Shown: positions 9,139-18,852, counted from the stretch's first letter. The stretch is 64,000 nt of DNA from Terriglobales bacterium (GCA_025462725.1 JAOAPE010000012.1:702122-766121); one strand, 5' to 3'. The notes: generated from the sequence alone by a model not told the origin. Numbers and translations are program-made.

Positions 9139-9828
9139 ATGAAACCATTCATCTTCGCGCTCGCATTGATTGTTTCTTACGCTCCAGCACAGCAAGCTAA
9201 CTCGAACCAACAACCCGCAACCACACGGAAAACATTGGAGATCAGCGGCCAGAGCGTCCCAGACGCTGTCATTCAGGTCAACGGACGCGCCTATGCTGAC
9301 GTTCTCGCCATTTCGCAATTGACTGGAACGGCGGTGGCGGTCAGGCCCGACCGCGTGGTTCTCACGATGCCCGGAGCGACTCCTGCCACTCCTCCGCAGC
9401 AGCAACCGGACCCAAATCGCCTTTCAAGAGAATTCGCCCGCAATGCCATCGCGCATCTTGCCGATATCCGGGAGTGGAGGAATGCACTTGAAACGGTCAT
9501 CAGCATAGGAGCGCCAGAGGGGCTCCAGTTGGAAACCTTTTTGCAGCAGCGGCGCGGTCGTGCGGAAGAGAGTCTTCGACTCGCCGCGGTCTCAGCTTCA
9601 ATTCCTGGGGACAAAAGGGCCCTGCAACTACTTCAAAATGGATTTTCTAACATTCAGCAGTGGGACAGCAGTGCCGCCGAAGCCCGCCGAAATTTGGATG
9701 GCTCAAAAGCAGTCGATCCAAATGCGTTGTCGAATGATCCCCTTCTCGCCAAAATCAATGTTTGCGACAGGTCTCTTAATGAGATGCTTTCCAGCGGCGC
9801 GTTCTATGACAACGCAACGTGCCGCTGA
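9139..9828 (+). CDS. Secreted protein of unknown function
   Basis: 229 residues with a signal peptide (MKPFIFALALIVSYAPAQQ). Residues about 30-75 (TLEISGQSVPDAVIQVNGRAYADV in pieces) resemble the small beta domain found in front of many secreted acidobacterial proteins, somewhat like copper-amine-oxidase N-type repeats. A helical, charged C-terminal half (about 95-229) follows and contains two Cys near the end. No catalytic motif was found. It converges on the VOC protein gene (12 bp between stops). Confidence 0.6.
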   Translation: MKPFIFALALIVSYAPAQQANSNQQPATTRKTLEISGQSVPDAVIQVNGRAYADVLAISQLTGTAVAVRPDRVVLTMPGATPATPPQQQPDPNRLSREFARNAIAHLADIREWRNALETVISIGAPEGLQLETFLQQRRGRAEESLRLAAVSASIPGDKRALQLLQNGFSNIQQWDSSAAEARRNLDGSKAVDPNALSNDPLLAKINVCDRSLNEMLSSGAFYDNATCR

Positions 9829-9839
9829 TGAGGGCAAAC

Positions 9840-10313
9840 TTATGCGCCGCTCATTGCCTTCATGCGTTTCTGCATCTCTTCCGGCGTTACGTCCTCGATA
9901 TGAGTGGAGATATTCCACGAGTATCCGAATGGGTCCGTCACAGTTCCGCTCCGGTCTCCATAGAACTGATCTTGAACCGGCTTGATGAGTGTCGCGCCGT
10001 TCGCGACCGCATGTTGGATGACCGCGTCAACATTCTCCACATAGAACATGATGCTCATCGGCGATCCGCCCATGGTCTTCGCGCTCTTATAGCCCATTTG
10101 AGGGAATTCATCGGCCATCATCACGGGGGAATCTCCGAACTTTAGTTCTGCATGTCCGATGTTGCCGCCCGGTGCAGGCATTCGCATGATCTCTGTTGCT
10201 CCAAATACCTTCTTATAGAAATCGATTGCGTTCGCTGCTCCGTCGATTACTAAATACGGCGTTACCGAGTGATATCCCTGAGGTTTGAAATTCGGCTTCG
10301 TAACGGCTGTCAT
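9840..10313 (-). CDS. VOC/glyoxalase-fold protein, PhnB-like
   Basis: 157 residues from the ATG at 10313. The open frame extends further upstream, but that extension does not look like the family. The vicinal-oxygen-chelate pattern typical of PhnB/YaeR-like proteins is seen: TPYLVIDGAANAIDFYKKVFG near the start, then GHAELKFGDSPVMMADE, IMFYVENVDAV and DRSGTVTDPFGYSWNISTH. Many members bind a divalent metal; the substrate is unknown (some give antibiotic or glyoxal resistance). No partner genes are adjacent. Confidence 0.88.
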   Translation of the reverse strand: MTAVTKPNFKPQGYHSVTPYLVIDGAANAIDFYKKVFGATEIMRMPAPGGNIGHAELKFGDSPVMMADEFPQMGYKSAKTMGGSPMSIMFYVENVDAVIQHAVANGATLIKPVQDQFYGDRSGTVTDPFGYSWNISTHIEDVTPEEMQKRMKAMSGA

Positions 10314-10459
10314 ATGCGCTCCTTTGATGTCACTAAAATCATATCGCAGGTGCGGCTTGAGATTCTGCACTGGCGGGAACTGCCGACGCTCGCTGCTCAA
10401 GCTGCAACAAGCCACCGCTTGTATAATCGAGTGTTCCGTAAGTGTGCGGGACTCACACT

Positions 10460-11275
10460 ATGCCTCATCTCTGGTTGAGAGTCGCGGTTGCCTTTTACGG
10501 CCTTGGATTGATCTATGCCCTGATCGCACTCAGCGGTCGGCGTGAAGTCCTTGCGCGCATCATTCTTCCGGCGGTCGGGCTCGGCGCAATCTTTCACTTT
10601 GTTTCCATCGCCGAAGCCTACGCTGTCGCCGGGGACCTCGCTCCGGCGAATATCACCCAATCGGAATCCCTGCTCGCATTCGTGCTAATGGCGAGTTTCT
10701 TCACCGTCTATTGGCGCTACAAAACAACGTCACTTGGCATTCTCGTATTCCCGCTGGTCTTTTTGCTCAGCCTCTCCGCGTCACTGGGGCAGCAACCACC
10801 GCAGTTTATTTCTCCGCTGCTCGGTAGCGGCTGGATCGCAGTTCACATCACGCTCATCCTTTGCGGATACGCCGCACTCTTCTTCAGTTTCGTTTCCAGC
10901 CTTCTATATCTGTTGCAGGAACAGAGCCTCAAGTCCAAGAATATGGACGGAGTTCTCTCCCATCTGCCCGCGCTTGAAGTCATGGACGACATTGGGTTCC
11001 GCTCTCTCTTGCTGGGATTCCCGTTCATGACTTTCGGCCTCATCGCAGGTTGCGTCATCGCACAAGCGAGTTACGGCCCAACGTATTTCCGCGATCCTAA
11101 AATCCTGCTCACGTTATTAATGTGGGCCGTGTACATGGTTCTCCTCTTCAGCCGATGGTCAGCGGGATGGCGCGGCCGCAAAGCCGCCGTGCTGTCCACC
11201 GTCGCGTTCGTTGCCGCAACGCTCGCTTGGGCAGCGAACTATTTCAGCTCCGTCCACAGGTACGTGGCGCAATGA
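10460..11275 (+). CDS. Cytochrome c assembly/HemX-like membrane protein
   Basis: 271 residues with about eight transmembrane segments, belonging to the CcsA/CcmC/HemX family (cytochrome c assembly protein domain). The ATG at 10460 is chosen over a GTG at 10442. Its position directly before hemA, with a 4-bp ATGA overlap, is the usual place of hemX, whose product modulates HemA level in Bacillus. CcsA-type haem handling for c-type cytochromes is the alternative; the tryptophan-rich WWD signature is not obvious, so I favour HemX-like. It is the first gene of the hem operon. Confidence 0.8.
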   Translation: MPHLWLRVAVAFYGLGLIYALIALSGRREVLARIILPAVGLGAIFHFVSIAEAYAVAGDLAPANITQSESLLAFVLMASFFTVYWRYKTTSLGILVFPLVFLLSLSASLGQQPPQFISPLLGSGWIAVHITLILCGYAALFFSFVSSLLYLLQEQSLKSKNMDGVLSHLPALEVMDDIGFRSLLLGFPFMTFGLIAGCVIAQASYGPTYFRDPKILLTLLMWAVYMVLLFSRWSAGWRGRKAAVLSTVAFVAATLAWAANYFSSVHRYVAQ

Positions 11276-12609
11276 AGTATTGCCTCATCGGGATCAATCA
11301 CCGGACCGCGCCCGTCGAAGTGCGTGAGCAACTCGCGATTTCGGTTTCTGATCTGGCATCTGCGCTCCGGCAGCTTGCGGGTCGCCCCGATGTGGATGAA
11401 TGTTTCATCATCTCCACGTGCAATCGGGTCGAACTCCTCGCGCGCTCGCCTGAGATCGCGCCTGATCTCCGCGGATTCATCGCGGACTACTTCAACATCG
11501 AGATCGCCGGATTGCAGCAGCATCTCTACGAGCGTCGCGACAAAGACGCGATTCGCCATGTTTTCCGCGTCGCTTCCAGTCTCGACTCCATGATCGTCGG
11601 CGAGCCGCAGATTCTCGGCCAAGTCAAAGAATCTTACGCTGTTGCGCGAAGCGTCGGTGCTGTGCATTCGCATCTCGACGTGCTGCTCACACGTGCATTC
11701 GCCACCGCGAAGCGTGTTCGGACAGAAACTTCTGTCGGCAGTTCAGCGGTTTCGGTCGCGTCCGTGGCTGTTGACCTCGCAAAAAAAATCTTCGGCTCGC
11801 TGCAAGGTAAACAGGTCTACCTCGTTGGAGCAGGGAAGATGAGCGAGCTTGCCGCGAGACATCTCATGGCTCATGGCGCTGCCGCGATATTCGTCGCGAA
11901 TCGCACGCATGATCGCGCCTTGCAACTCGCAGCGAAGTTCAACGGTCGCGCCATCCGCTTTGAGCAGCTCTACGAAACTGCCGCAGACGCTGACATCGTC
12001 ATTACCTCTACTGGCGCTCCGCATCAAATCTTCCGTCGTGAACATGCGGAGATGTTCATGCAGCGCCGCAAGAACAAACCAATGTTCTTCATCGACATCG
12101 CCGTTCCGCGCGATGTGGATCCGACCATAAACGAAGTCAGCGGAATCTTCGTCTATGACATCGACGATCTGCAATCCGTAGTGCAATCGCACGTTGCCGA
12201 TCGGCAGCGCGAAGCTCAGCGCGCCGAAGCTATCATCGACGTAGAAGTCGAACGCTTCGTCAATCGACTCGACACGCTCGACATTGTTCCCACCATCGTT
12301 TCACTGCAAGATCATCTGGAAACCATTCGCCAGGCTGAGATCGACAAAGTCCGCGGACGTCTCGGCAAACTCACGCCAGAACAAGAGCTGGCGGTCGAGT
12401 CGATGAGTCGCGGAATCGTGAACAAGATATTGCACACTCCGATCACGACGCTTAAAACCGCAGCGCGCGATGCCAAGCAAAAGGATCCCGAAGCGACTAC
12501 GATCATCGAACTCGTGCGCAAGCTCTTCAATCTCAACCTGTCTCGCGCTGCGGATGATCAACATGAACGCGAACATGCGGAAGAGAAGAAAGAGATCCTG
12601 AAACCATAA
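11272..12609 (+). CDS. hemA: Glutamyl-tRNA reductase HemA
   Basis: 445 residues from the ATG at 11272. It reduces glutamyl-tRNA(Glu) to glutamate-1-semialdehyde, the first committed step of C5 tetrapyrrole synthesis. The N-terminus reads [13 protein letters not shown], the catalytic Cys lies in [10 protein letters not shown], and the tRNA/active-site segment [17 protein letters not shown] follows. The NADPH Rossmann motif is [14 protein letters not shown], and the C-terminal dimerisation helices contain the usual LTPEQE and NKILHTP. It overlaps the upstream gene by 4 bp and hemC by 1 bp (TAATG), showing tight translational coupling. Confidence 0.97.
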   Translation: MKYCLIGINHRTAPVEVREQLAISVSDLASALRQLAGRPDVDECFIISTCNRVELLARSPEIAPDLRGFIADYFNIEIAGLQQHLYERRDKDAIRHVFRVASSLDSMIVGEPQILGQVKESYAVARSVGAVHSHLDVLLTRAFATAKRVRTETSVGSSAVSVASVAVDLAKKIFGSLQGKQVYLVGAGKMSELAARHLMAHGAAAIFVANRTHDRALQLAAKFNGRAIRFEQLYETAADADIVITSTGAPHQIFRREHAEMFMQRRKNKPMFFIDIAVPRDVDPTINEVSGIFVYDIDDLQSVVQSHVADRQREAQRAEAIIDVEVERFVNRLDTLDIVPTIVSLQDHLETIRQAEIDKVRGRLGKLTPEQELAVESMSRGIVNKILHTPITTLKTAARDAKQKDPEATTIIELVRKLFNLNLSRAADDQHEREHAEEKKEILKP

Positions 12610-13544
12610 TGCCTACGCTTCGCATCGGATCTCGCGGCTCTCAACTCGCTCTCTGGCAAGCGAATCATGTCGCGTCGTTGCTGCGCGAAAAGGGTCACGC
12701 GGTTGAGATTCAAATCATAAAAACAACTGGCGACAAAATTACTGATGTGCCGCTCTCCAAAGTTGGAACAAAAGGCATGTTCACCAAAGAGATCGAAGAA
12801 GCGTTGACTGACGGAAGCATCGATATCGCTGTTCACAGCTTGAAAGATCTTCCAACCGAACTGCTCGGCGACTTTGAACTCGCCGCGATCATGAAGCGTG
12901 AAGATGTTCGCGATGCATTCGTCTCAGCGAAATACAAAAGTATTGATGAGCTTCCTAAATCTGCTCGCGTTGGAACCAGCAGCTTGCGTCGCCAAGCGCA
13001 AATTCACGCGATACGTCCGGATTTGCAGCTTCATCCTTTGCGCGGAAACGTCGATACTCGTTTGCGCAAACTCGATGAAGGCGAATATGACGCGATCATC
13101 CTTGCTGCTGCTGGCCTCAACCGATTAGGCCGAACTGAACTTGTGCGCGAACTTATCGCGCCTGAAAAAATGTGTCCTGCTGCCGGACAAGGCGCGCTCG
13201 CCATCGAGATCCGCAAGGGCGAATGCGAGACGCGAACTCATCTTGCATTCCTCGACGATCACGACGCGCGCGCGACTACGACTTGCGAACGCGCCGCGCT
13301 GAATGCGCTTGGCGGCGGATGTCAGGTTCCTATCGGTGCTTACGCAACTTACGTTGATCGCAGTCTTCACATCATCGCCGTTGTTGCTCGGCCGGATGGA
13401 ACAGAGATCCTGCGTGCCGAAAAAACCGGAACTGATCCTGATCGGCTCGGTAACGCTGTCGGCATCGAGTTGATGAATAAAGGTGCGCAGCAGATCCTGT
13501 TCGACGTTTACAAGTCCGGAGCTGCTGTTCCCGAGCAGCCGTAA
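12609..13544 (+). CDS. hemC: Porphobilinogen deaminase (hydroxymethylbilane synthase) HemC
   Basis: 311 residues. It polymerises four porphobilinogens to hydroxymethylbilane. [14 protein letters not shown] at the N-terminus, [11 protein letters not shown] with the active-site Asp region, [11 protein letters not shown], and the dipyrromethane-cofactor Cys in [12 protein letters not shown] are all present. The start overlaps the hemA stop by one base. Third gene of the hem operon. Confidence 0.97.
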   Translation: MPTLRIGSRGSQLALWQANHVASLLREKGHAVEIQIIKTTGDKITDVPLSKVGTKGMFTKEIEEALTDGSIDIAVHSLKDLPTELLGDFELAAIMKREDVRDAFVSAKYKSIDELPKSARVGTSSLRRQAQIHAIRPDLQLHPLRGNVDTRLRKLDEGEYDAIILAAAGLNRLGRTELVRELIAPEKMCPAAGQGALAIEIRKGECETRTHLAFLDDHDARATTTCERAALNALGGGCQVPIGAYATYVDRSLHIIAVVARPDGTEILRAEKTGTDPDRLGNAVGIELMNKGAQQILFDVYKSGAAVPEQP

Positions 13545-13553
13545 CTCGCAAAA

Positions 13554-14402
13554 ATGATGACTACCGCTGAAACCAACACGACTCCGCAACCGCTCGCGGG
13601 AAGACGAATCCTCATCACGCGTGCTCACGAGCAAGCTGCGGCAATGACGCGTGAACTCGAACGACTCGGCGCGAGTGTCATTTCCGTTCCCACGATCGAG
13701 ATTCGTCCGCCGCAATCTTTTCAGCCACTCGACAAGGCGCTGAAGAAAATTCCAGCTTACGACTTTCTAATCCTCACCAGCACAAATGCGGTTCGAGCGC
13801 TGTTCAAGCGGCTCGAAAAGCAGGAGATCGATTTCGGACTTCTCCGCAATCTTACCGTCGTCGCCATTGGACCTGCAACGAAGATGGAACTCGAACAGCG
13901 CGGCGTCAAAGTCGCCATCACGCCGGACGAATACATCGCCGAAGCTGTCGTCTCCGCGTTGCGCGATAAAGTTGCTGGCAAAAACGTTCTGCTCGTTCGC
14001 GCCAAAATCGCGCGCGATGTGATCCCGCAACAGCTTCGCCAAGCCGGCGCGGAAGTAGACGTTACTGAAGCTTACGAAACTGTTGTCCCACAAAATTCAG
14101 CGATCAAGATTCGCGCTATTTTGGCCGATCCCGCGAGCCGTCCCAACATTATTACGTTCACAAGTTCTTCAACCGTGAAAAACTTCATCGCGCTGCTCGG
14201 TCCCGGCGTCAGCCCGAAACAAGAGTTGCAGGGAATTGTGCTTGCTTCCATTGGTCCGGTAACTTCGCAGACTCTGATAGAAGTCGGACTCGGCGCGAAC
14301 ATCGAAGCAAAAGATTACACAGTTCCCGGACTCATCGCCGCGCTCGTGCAAAATGCGAATTTCACGCCAGCCCCTCCTACCTCTGTCGAGCCCGCAAAAT
14401 AG
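13554..14402 (+). CDS. hemD: Uroporphyrinogen-III synthase HemD
   Basis: 282 residues. It closes and inverts ring D of hydroxymethylbilane. HemD sequences vary widely. Supporting features are GRRILITRAHEQAAAMTREL at the start, DFLILTSTNAVRALF, VAIGPATKMEL, and later TFTSSSTVKNFIALLG and IGPVTSQTL, all typical of the two-domain fold. It lies 10 bp after hemC. A second ATG at 13557 is equally possible. The operon ends with the terminator at 14407. Confidence 0.93.
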   Translation: MMTTAETNTTPQPLAGRRILITRAHEQAAAMTRELERLGASVISVPTIEIRPPQSFQPLDKALKKIPAYDFLILTSTNAVRALFKRLEKQEIDFGLLRNLTVVAIGPATKMELEQRGVKVAITPDEYIAEAVVSALRDKVAGKNVLLVRAKIARDVIPQQLRQAGAEVDVTEAYETVVPQNSAIKIRAILADPASRPNIITFTSSSTVKNFIALLGPGVSPKQELQGIVLASIGPVTSQTLIEVGLGANIEAKDYTVPGLIAALVQNANFTPAPPTSVEPAK

Positions 14403-14406
14403 AATC

Positions 14407-14440
14407 GGGAGCCGCGAGGCTCCCGAAGGTTTCTGTTTTT
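14407..14440 (+). terminator. Intrinsic terminator of the hem operon
   Basis: A perfect 7-bp stem GGGAGCC/GGCTCCC (14407-14413 and 14418-14424) with a GCGA tetraloop, followed by TTTCTGTTTTT. It lies between the convergent hemD and inositol-phosphate-synthase genes. The same stem-loop core recurs at 49680-49697. Confidence 0.85.
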
Positions 14441-14453
14441 GAATCTCAAGACA

Positions 14454-15806
14454 TCAATCGTAGTATTCCAATCCCAAGTGCGTGATGAGTTCTTCGCCCT
14501 TCAGGTACCGCAGGGTGTTCTTCATCTTCATGGTCTGGATGAACAGATCGTGCTCGGGATAAAGCCCGGGCGCGGTCATCGGAGATTTGTAATACAAGCT
14601 CAACCATTCCTGGATTCCCATTCCGCTCAACTGGGTGCTGCGCTTTGCCAAGTCCATCAGCAGGACGAGGTCGAGCACGATCGGCGCGGCAAGGATCGAA
14701 TCGCGGCAGAGGAAGTTGACCTTGATCTGCATCGGATAGCCGAGCCAGCCGACGATATCAATGTTGTCCCAACTCTCTTTGTTATCAGCGCGCGGCGGAT
14801 AATAGTTGATCCTGACCTTGTGATAGAAATCCTTGTAAAGTTCAGGATAGAGTTCCGGCTGAAGAATGTGTTCCAGCACCGAAAGCTTCGACTCTTCTTT
14901 GGTCTTGAACGAATCCGGATCGTCCAAAACCTCGCCATCACGATTGCCCAGGATGTTGGTTGAGAACCATCCTGCCAGTCCCAACATGCGCGCTTTCAAT
15001 CCCGGCGCGAGCACCGTCTTGAGCAACGTCTGTCCGGACTTGAAATCCTTTCCTGAGATCGGCGCGTGGTTGCGGCGGGAGAGTTCGTGCATCGCCGGCA
15101 TGTCCACTGTGAGGTTCGGCGCGCCGTTGGCAAACGGAACACCTTCACATAGCGCCGCGTAGGCGTAGATCATAGAAGGAGCAATGTTCTCGTCGTTGGC
15201 GTGCAGTCCTTTTTCAAATGCCTTGACCGATGAATGAACTTCCGTCTGCTTGAGGAAGATTTCCGTTGAGCCGCACCACATCATCACCAGGCGCTCGGCG
15301 CCGGATGTCTTCTTGAAATCGTGGATGTCCGCGCGAAGCTGTTCGGCAAGATCCATCTTGTTCTTGCCCTTTTTCACGTTCTTGCCGTCAAGATTTTTCA
15401 CATAATGACGGTCAAAGACGGCAGGACGGGGCTTGATGGATTGCATGAACGGTTTGATCTGGTTGAGCAGGTCTTTTTCCAGCACTCCGGCGTTCATGGC
15501 GGCCGCGTACATGTCGTCCTCGTAGATGTCCCAGCCAGTAAAGACCAGGTCATCGAGTCCGGCGAGCGGCACAAATTCGTTGATCTTGGGCGAGCGGCCC
15601 TCGGTGCGTTTTCCCAATCGGATTGTCCCCATCTGGGTGAGCGATCCGATGGGCTGCGCAATCTTCTTGCGGACAGCTTCAACGCCGGCCACAAACGTGG
15701 TGGCGACAGCGCCCATGCCGGGGATCATGATTCCTAATTTTCCGTTTGCGGGTGCGATGGTGCCGGATTTCTGCGGAGTAGGTTTTTCAGTCTGCTTTGA
15801 TGTCAT
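14454..15806 (-). CDS. Inositol-3-phosphate synthase (myo-inositol-1-phosphate synthase)
   Basis: 450 residues. NAD-dependent conversion of glucose-6-phosphate to inositol-3-phosphate, the source of inositol lipids or soluble inositol compounds. The NAD-binding motif is IMIPGMGAVATTFVAG. Other family blocks are FTGWDIYEDDMYAAA, the SGKDFKSGQTLLK active-site segment and GNRDGEVLDDPDSFKTKEESK. It is transcribed alone, convergent with hemD. The roughly 300 bp upstream hold low-complexity sequence rather than another gene. Confidence 0.95.
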   Translation of the reverse strand: MTSKQTEKPTPQKSGTIAPANGKLGIMIPGMGAVATTFVAGVEAVRKKIAQPIGSLTQMGTIRLGKRTEGRSPKINEFVPLAGLDDLVFTGWDIYEDDMYAAAMNAGVLEKDLLNQIKPFMQSIKPRPAVFDRHYVKNLDGKNVKKGKNKMDLAEQLRADIHDFKKTSGAERLVMMWCGSTEIFLKQTEVHSSVKAFEKGLHANDENIAPSMIYAYAALCEGVPFANGAPNLTVDMPAMHELSRRNHAPISGKDFKSGQTLLKTVLAPGLKARMLGLAGWFSTNILGNRDGEVLDDPDSFKTKEESKLSVLEHILQPELYPELYKDFYHKVRINYYPPRADNKESWDNIDIVGWLGYPMQIKVNFLCRDSILAAPIVLDLVLLMDLAKRSTQLSGMGIQEWLSLYYKSPMTAPGLYPEHDLFIQTMKMKNTLRYLKGEELITHLGLEYYD

Positions 15807-16104
15807 TTAGGTATGAGACTTCCTGTTTCCTGATGAATTGTGGATGTGCTTGGAAAACTCACAATTGTAACAGGGTCAAAATGTTGAACTGGTGTCGCGA
15901 GGATTGCGAAGGCATTTTGCGTGGGGTTTTGCAGGCATTTTCGATGGCATTTCAACATGGGGGTACCCCCCTCCCCCCACCCCTAAGATAGCCAGAATGA
16001 CGACTTTAGGGGGAATGAGCAGGAGAAAATGAATGTAATTCAGTAGATGCTATTTGTCAATGACAAAGATTGTCAATTAGCTGGGTGTTATATAAAAGAG
16101 TCTT
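15807..16104. other. Intergenic stretch with GC palindrome and short inverted repeats
   Basis: No gene is seen. It contains the 12-bp palindrome GGGGGTACCCCC (15959-15970) running into a C-rich tract, and a CCCCTAA/TTTAGGGG inverted repeat (about 15980-16013). A TTGTCAATGACAA-type palindrome lies near 16055-16075. Some of this must contain the promoter of the inositol-phosphate-synthase gene. Confidence 0.5.
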
Positions 16105-16662
16105 GTAGAAGAGCACGGCTTTAGCCGTGCGTTGATTGCACAGGACAACGGGCTTTAGCCCCTGAGGTGTTCAGGAGTTGAATCCATTTGGTTTGCCGGA
16201 TTCACCGAAGAGTAGAGGTAATCTTCGGCCGATTTGACCAGCCGCGCACGCACTGGATTCTGATGTATATAGTTGCGGTGGTATTCAAAGTCGATGCCGT
16301 CCTCGATGCGATGTAACGTGAATCCTCGTTGCCAGATCTCTTGCTTACCACCAAGCCGATGTGAATATCCACCCTTGATAAATTGAATTGCTCGCTCCAC
16401 GGTAATTCCTTCCGCGGGCGTGAGTAGCAAATGTATATGGTCGGGCATAGCCACGAATGCATGCAGCAGATACTTATTTGTATTGCGATAGTTCATCAAA
16501 GTCGCAATGAACAAATCAGCGTTCTCCTTCTTCCGGAAGATGGGCGCTCGTTGTTGACAGACGGAAGTTACGAAGAATGTGCGTTTATCTTGGGGCATTC
16601 GCAGGGGCTAAAGCCCGATCATTCTACATGCCTGACGCACGGCTGAAGCCGTGCTCTTCTAC
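16105..16662. mobile_element. RAYT element: transposase-like gene flanked by REP palindromes
   Basis: A 558-bp unit. Each end has two palindromes. The outer ones (16105-16132 and 16635-16662, 28 nt) are inverted copies of each other differing at one base and contain GCACGGCT..AGCCGTGC. The inner ones (16149-16164 and 16602-16617) contain CGGGCTTTAGCCCC. The tyrosine-transposase gene lies between them and its stop codon is inside the left inner palindrome. This is the arrangement of REP-associated (REPtron-like) elements. No target duplication is obvious. Confidence 0.8.
16155..16598 (-). CDS. REP-associated tyrosine transposase (RAYT, Y1 HuH family)
   Basis: 147 residues. A Y1-type single-strand DNA nuclease related to IS200/IS605 TnpA. 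The HuH motif is MPDHIHLLL (His54, His56), and the catalytic tyrosine lies in RNYIHQNPVRARLV (Tyr110), both well preserved. RAYTs bind and cut REP palindromes, and such palindromes flank this gene on both sides. The frame is intact, so the element may be active or recently so. The start at 16598 gives the normal N-terminus (RTFFVTSV). Confidence 0.9.
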   Translation of the reverse strand: MPQDKRTFFVTSVCQQRAPIFRKKENADLFIATLMNYRNTNKYLLHAFVAMPDHIHLLLTPAEGITVERAIQFIKGGYSHRLGGKQEIWQRGFTLHRIEDGIDFEYHRNYIHQNPVRARLVKSAEDYLYSSVNPANQMDSTPEHLRG

Positions 16663-16798
16663 AAAAGGCCCAAGCGCGAGGTCAAGGTCAGCTTAAGGGG
16701 GTAATAGTTGTATAGCTCTAAGAATAGTTACAATCGTTGTTATTGACTATGGAGAATAGGCGTCCTAAACTCATTTCAAATGCCTAGCGAGGAATGAA

Positions 16799-17385
16799 AT
16801 GAGTAATTACCCCACCTGCACGTACATCAAGACCTATGGAACCATTTGCAAATCGCCGGCATTAACCGGTAGCGAGATGTGCTATTACCATGGGCGCGAC
16901 CAGAAGCGAGTTGAGAATCTTTCACGAGCGCAAGGCTACAAGGCCATGGACGGCGTGAATGGATTCCTAAGACTGCAACGATCAATCCGGAGGTGTGGGA
17001 GTCTTTGCAGATCCCATCGCTGGATGATGCGGAGTCAATCCAAGTAGCGCTGACGACGCTTATCCGCGCGATCTGCTACAACCACATCACGGAACGCAAG
17101 GCAGGGCTGGCGCTTTATGGATTGCAGTTGGCGGCGATGAACGTGTCGCGGGTAAAGCTGGCGACCACGACGGACCATTACACGAAGGTGGATCCGAATC
17201 CGATAGGTGAGTTCTGGAGCGGTGATGGATACCGGAAATACATTGCGAAACGCGGCCTGGCATTGTTGAAAGCCCAAGAACTGGAAGAACGGCCAGAAGA
17301 CAACGCACAAGAGGAACAGGACAAGCTGAGACACAAGTGGGCGCTGGAGGATGCAGCGGGAGTGAAGAGGTCGGCCCGTTTCTAG
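16799..17385 (+). pseudogene. Frameshifted zinc-ribbon-like acidobacterial gene
   Basis: The first frame (16799 to about 16950) starts with MSNYPTCTYIKTYGTIC and has a C..C..C..H pattern (CTYIKTYGTICKSPALTGSEMCYYHG in two parts), likely a small zinc-binding module. The second part continues in another frame, reading TINPEVWESLQIPSLDDA then QVALTTLIRAICYNHIT up to the stop at 17385. The two halves together look like one protein of about 195 residues. The junction lies near 16940-16960. This may be a true frameshift or a sequencing error. Function unknown. Confidence 0.6.
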
Positions 17386-17784
17386 TTTCTCGTTTTTAGT
17401 AAAGGCGAGGCAAGAGCAAGAACAACAGCACGGAAGGCACGGAGAACACACCTCGGCCTGCTGGCGTCGGAGACAAATTCAAGAGCAACCGCGAGATTCC
17501 TCGGTCGCTATTCTCGCGCTGAAGAGTGCGCGCGAGAATCACGCTCGCTCGGAATGACAATTCCCAAATATTGGGGTGCGGAGCACGCGCTCAGAATGAC
17601 ACTTCGCATTGGTAAGGGAGCGCTGAATTCCACCGCTGATTAGCTGAAGCTGACAGCGAATACCTAGAGCCTTCGCCATCGCGGCGAGCTCTTGCTGCCC
17701 TAGTCGCCGGGATCTGACCGCTTAGCACTAAAAAGGTTTAAGCTGAATGTCGCTGAAAAGCTTGAGACCACTAGGAGCGAACTC
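17386..17784. other. Intergenic region with hairpin, no gene seen
   Basis: About 400 bp of mixed sequence. It has a strong hairpin, ATTCTCGCGC (17510-17519) with GCGCGAGAAT (17530-17539), and TTTCTAGTTTCTCGTTTTTAG at its left edge, related to the repeats at 19729-19888. Phrases such as CGGAATGACA and CAGAATGACA recur, suggesting dispersed intergenic repeats. The promoter and the AGGAGCGA ribosome-binding site of the methyltransferase lie at its right end. Confidence 0.45.
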
Positions 17785-18801
17785 ATGACCTCATCTGAAG
17801 CTAACAAAGCCATTCCAGCCGAGATGTTAGACGCTTCAACATTGATAGAACTCGTCAGCGGACATCGGCTGGCGCGCTGCATTCAGACTGTGGCGGAATT
17901 CGGTATTGCCGATCTGATGGATGAAACTCCGCGGGCGCTGGCAGCGCTGGCCGCTGCGGCGAAGGTGGAAGCCGATCCGCTGGAGCGCATTCTGCGGTTG
18001 CTGATATCTCACGGAATCTTCAATCGGAGTGCGGACGGCTACTCGCACACGAATACTTCGCGGTTATTGCGCAGCGACCATCCTCATTCGTTGCGTCCGT
18101 ACGCAAGGCTGCTGGGTTCTCCGCTGCTGTGGAATTGTATTGGCGCGCTGCCGGAGACGCTGAAGACAGGCGAGACGGCTGTGAAGAAGATGGATGCAGG
18201 CGGGCCGTTCGCGTATCTCAAGAGCCATCCTGAAGAAGACCGCATCTTCAACGCGGCGATGGAGTCAAAGGCGCAACGGGATATCCATGCAGTGATGCAG
18301 GCTTATGACTTCTCAGGATTCTCATCTATCGCGGACGTAGGTGGAGGGCGTGGACATTTGCTGAAAGCGATCTTGAAAGCGACTCCGAATGCACAAGGCG
18401 TGTTGTTCGATCAGCCGCATGTGGTGGCAGAGGTAAAAGCCGAGGAGAGAATGACGCTGCATCCGGGAGATTTCTTTTCAGGCGAGCTGCCGAAGTGTGA
18501 CGCCTATGTCCTGATGGAAGTGATTCACGATTGGGATGATGACAAGTCAATGCAGATATTCAGTGCCATTCGCCAAGCCGCAAAACCGAATGCGAAAGTG
18601 TTGATCGTGGAAACGATCGTTCCGGAAGGCAACGAGCCGCATTTCTCAAAAGGACTGGACATAGTCATGTTGGTGGTCACCGGCGGACGTGAGCGGACAA
18701 GACAGCAATACGAGAAGTTGTTGCAGAGCAGCGGCTTCAAGCTCCAGCGCATTGTTGGCACGAAGAGCCCGTGTTCGATCGTGGAAGCGACGGTGAGCTA
18801 G
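17785..18801 (+). CDS. SAM-dependent O-methyltransferase (AdoMet-MT family 2)
   Basis: 338 residues. An N-terminal winged-helix dimerisation domain (about 20-100) is followed by a class I methyltransferase domain. The SAM-binding loop is ADVGGGRGHLLKAIL and the HDWDDD block with its catalytic-region His is present (MEVIHDWDDDKS), as in plant caffeate O-methyltransferases and bacterial hydroxyneurosporene or polyketide methyltransferases. The acceptor is unknown. An SDR gene follows in the same direction 51 bp later, so the two may modify one small molecule. Confidence 0.88.
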   Translation: MTSSEANKAIPAEMLDASTLIELVSGHRLARCIQTVAEFGIADLMDETPRALAALAAAAKVEADPLERILRLLISHGIFNRSADGYSHTNTSRLLRSDHPHSLRPYARLLGSPLLWNCIGALPETLKTGETAVKKMDAGGPFAYLKSHPEEDRIFNAAMESKAQRDIHAVMQAYDFSGFSSIADVGGGRGHLLKAILKATPNAQGVLFDQPHVVAEVKAEERMTLHPGDFFSGELPKCDAYVLMEVIHDWDDDKSMQIFSAIRQAAKPNAKVLIVETIVPEGNEPHFSKGLDIVMLVVTGGRERTRQQYEKLLQSSGFKLQRIVGTKSPCSIVEATVS

Positions 18802-18852
18802 GGGCGGGAAGCGGTTTCACGTGGGGTCAGGGTCAATCGACGGAAGGTAACG

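Noticed and set aside
16105..16662. A classical DDE insertion sequence
   Set aside because: The gene is a Y1 HuH transposase, the ends are REP palindromes and no target duplication is seen.
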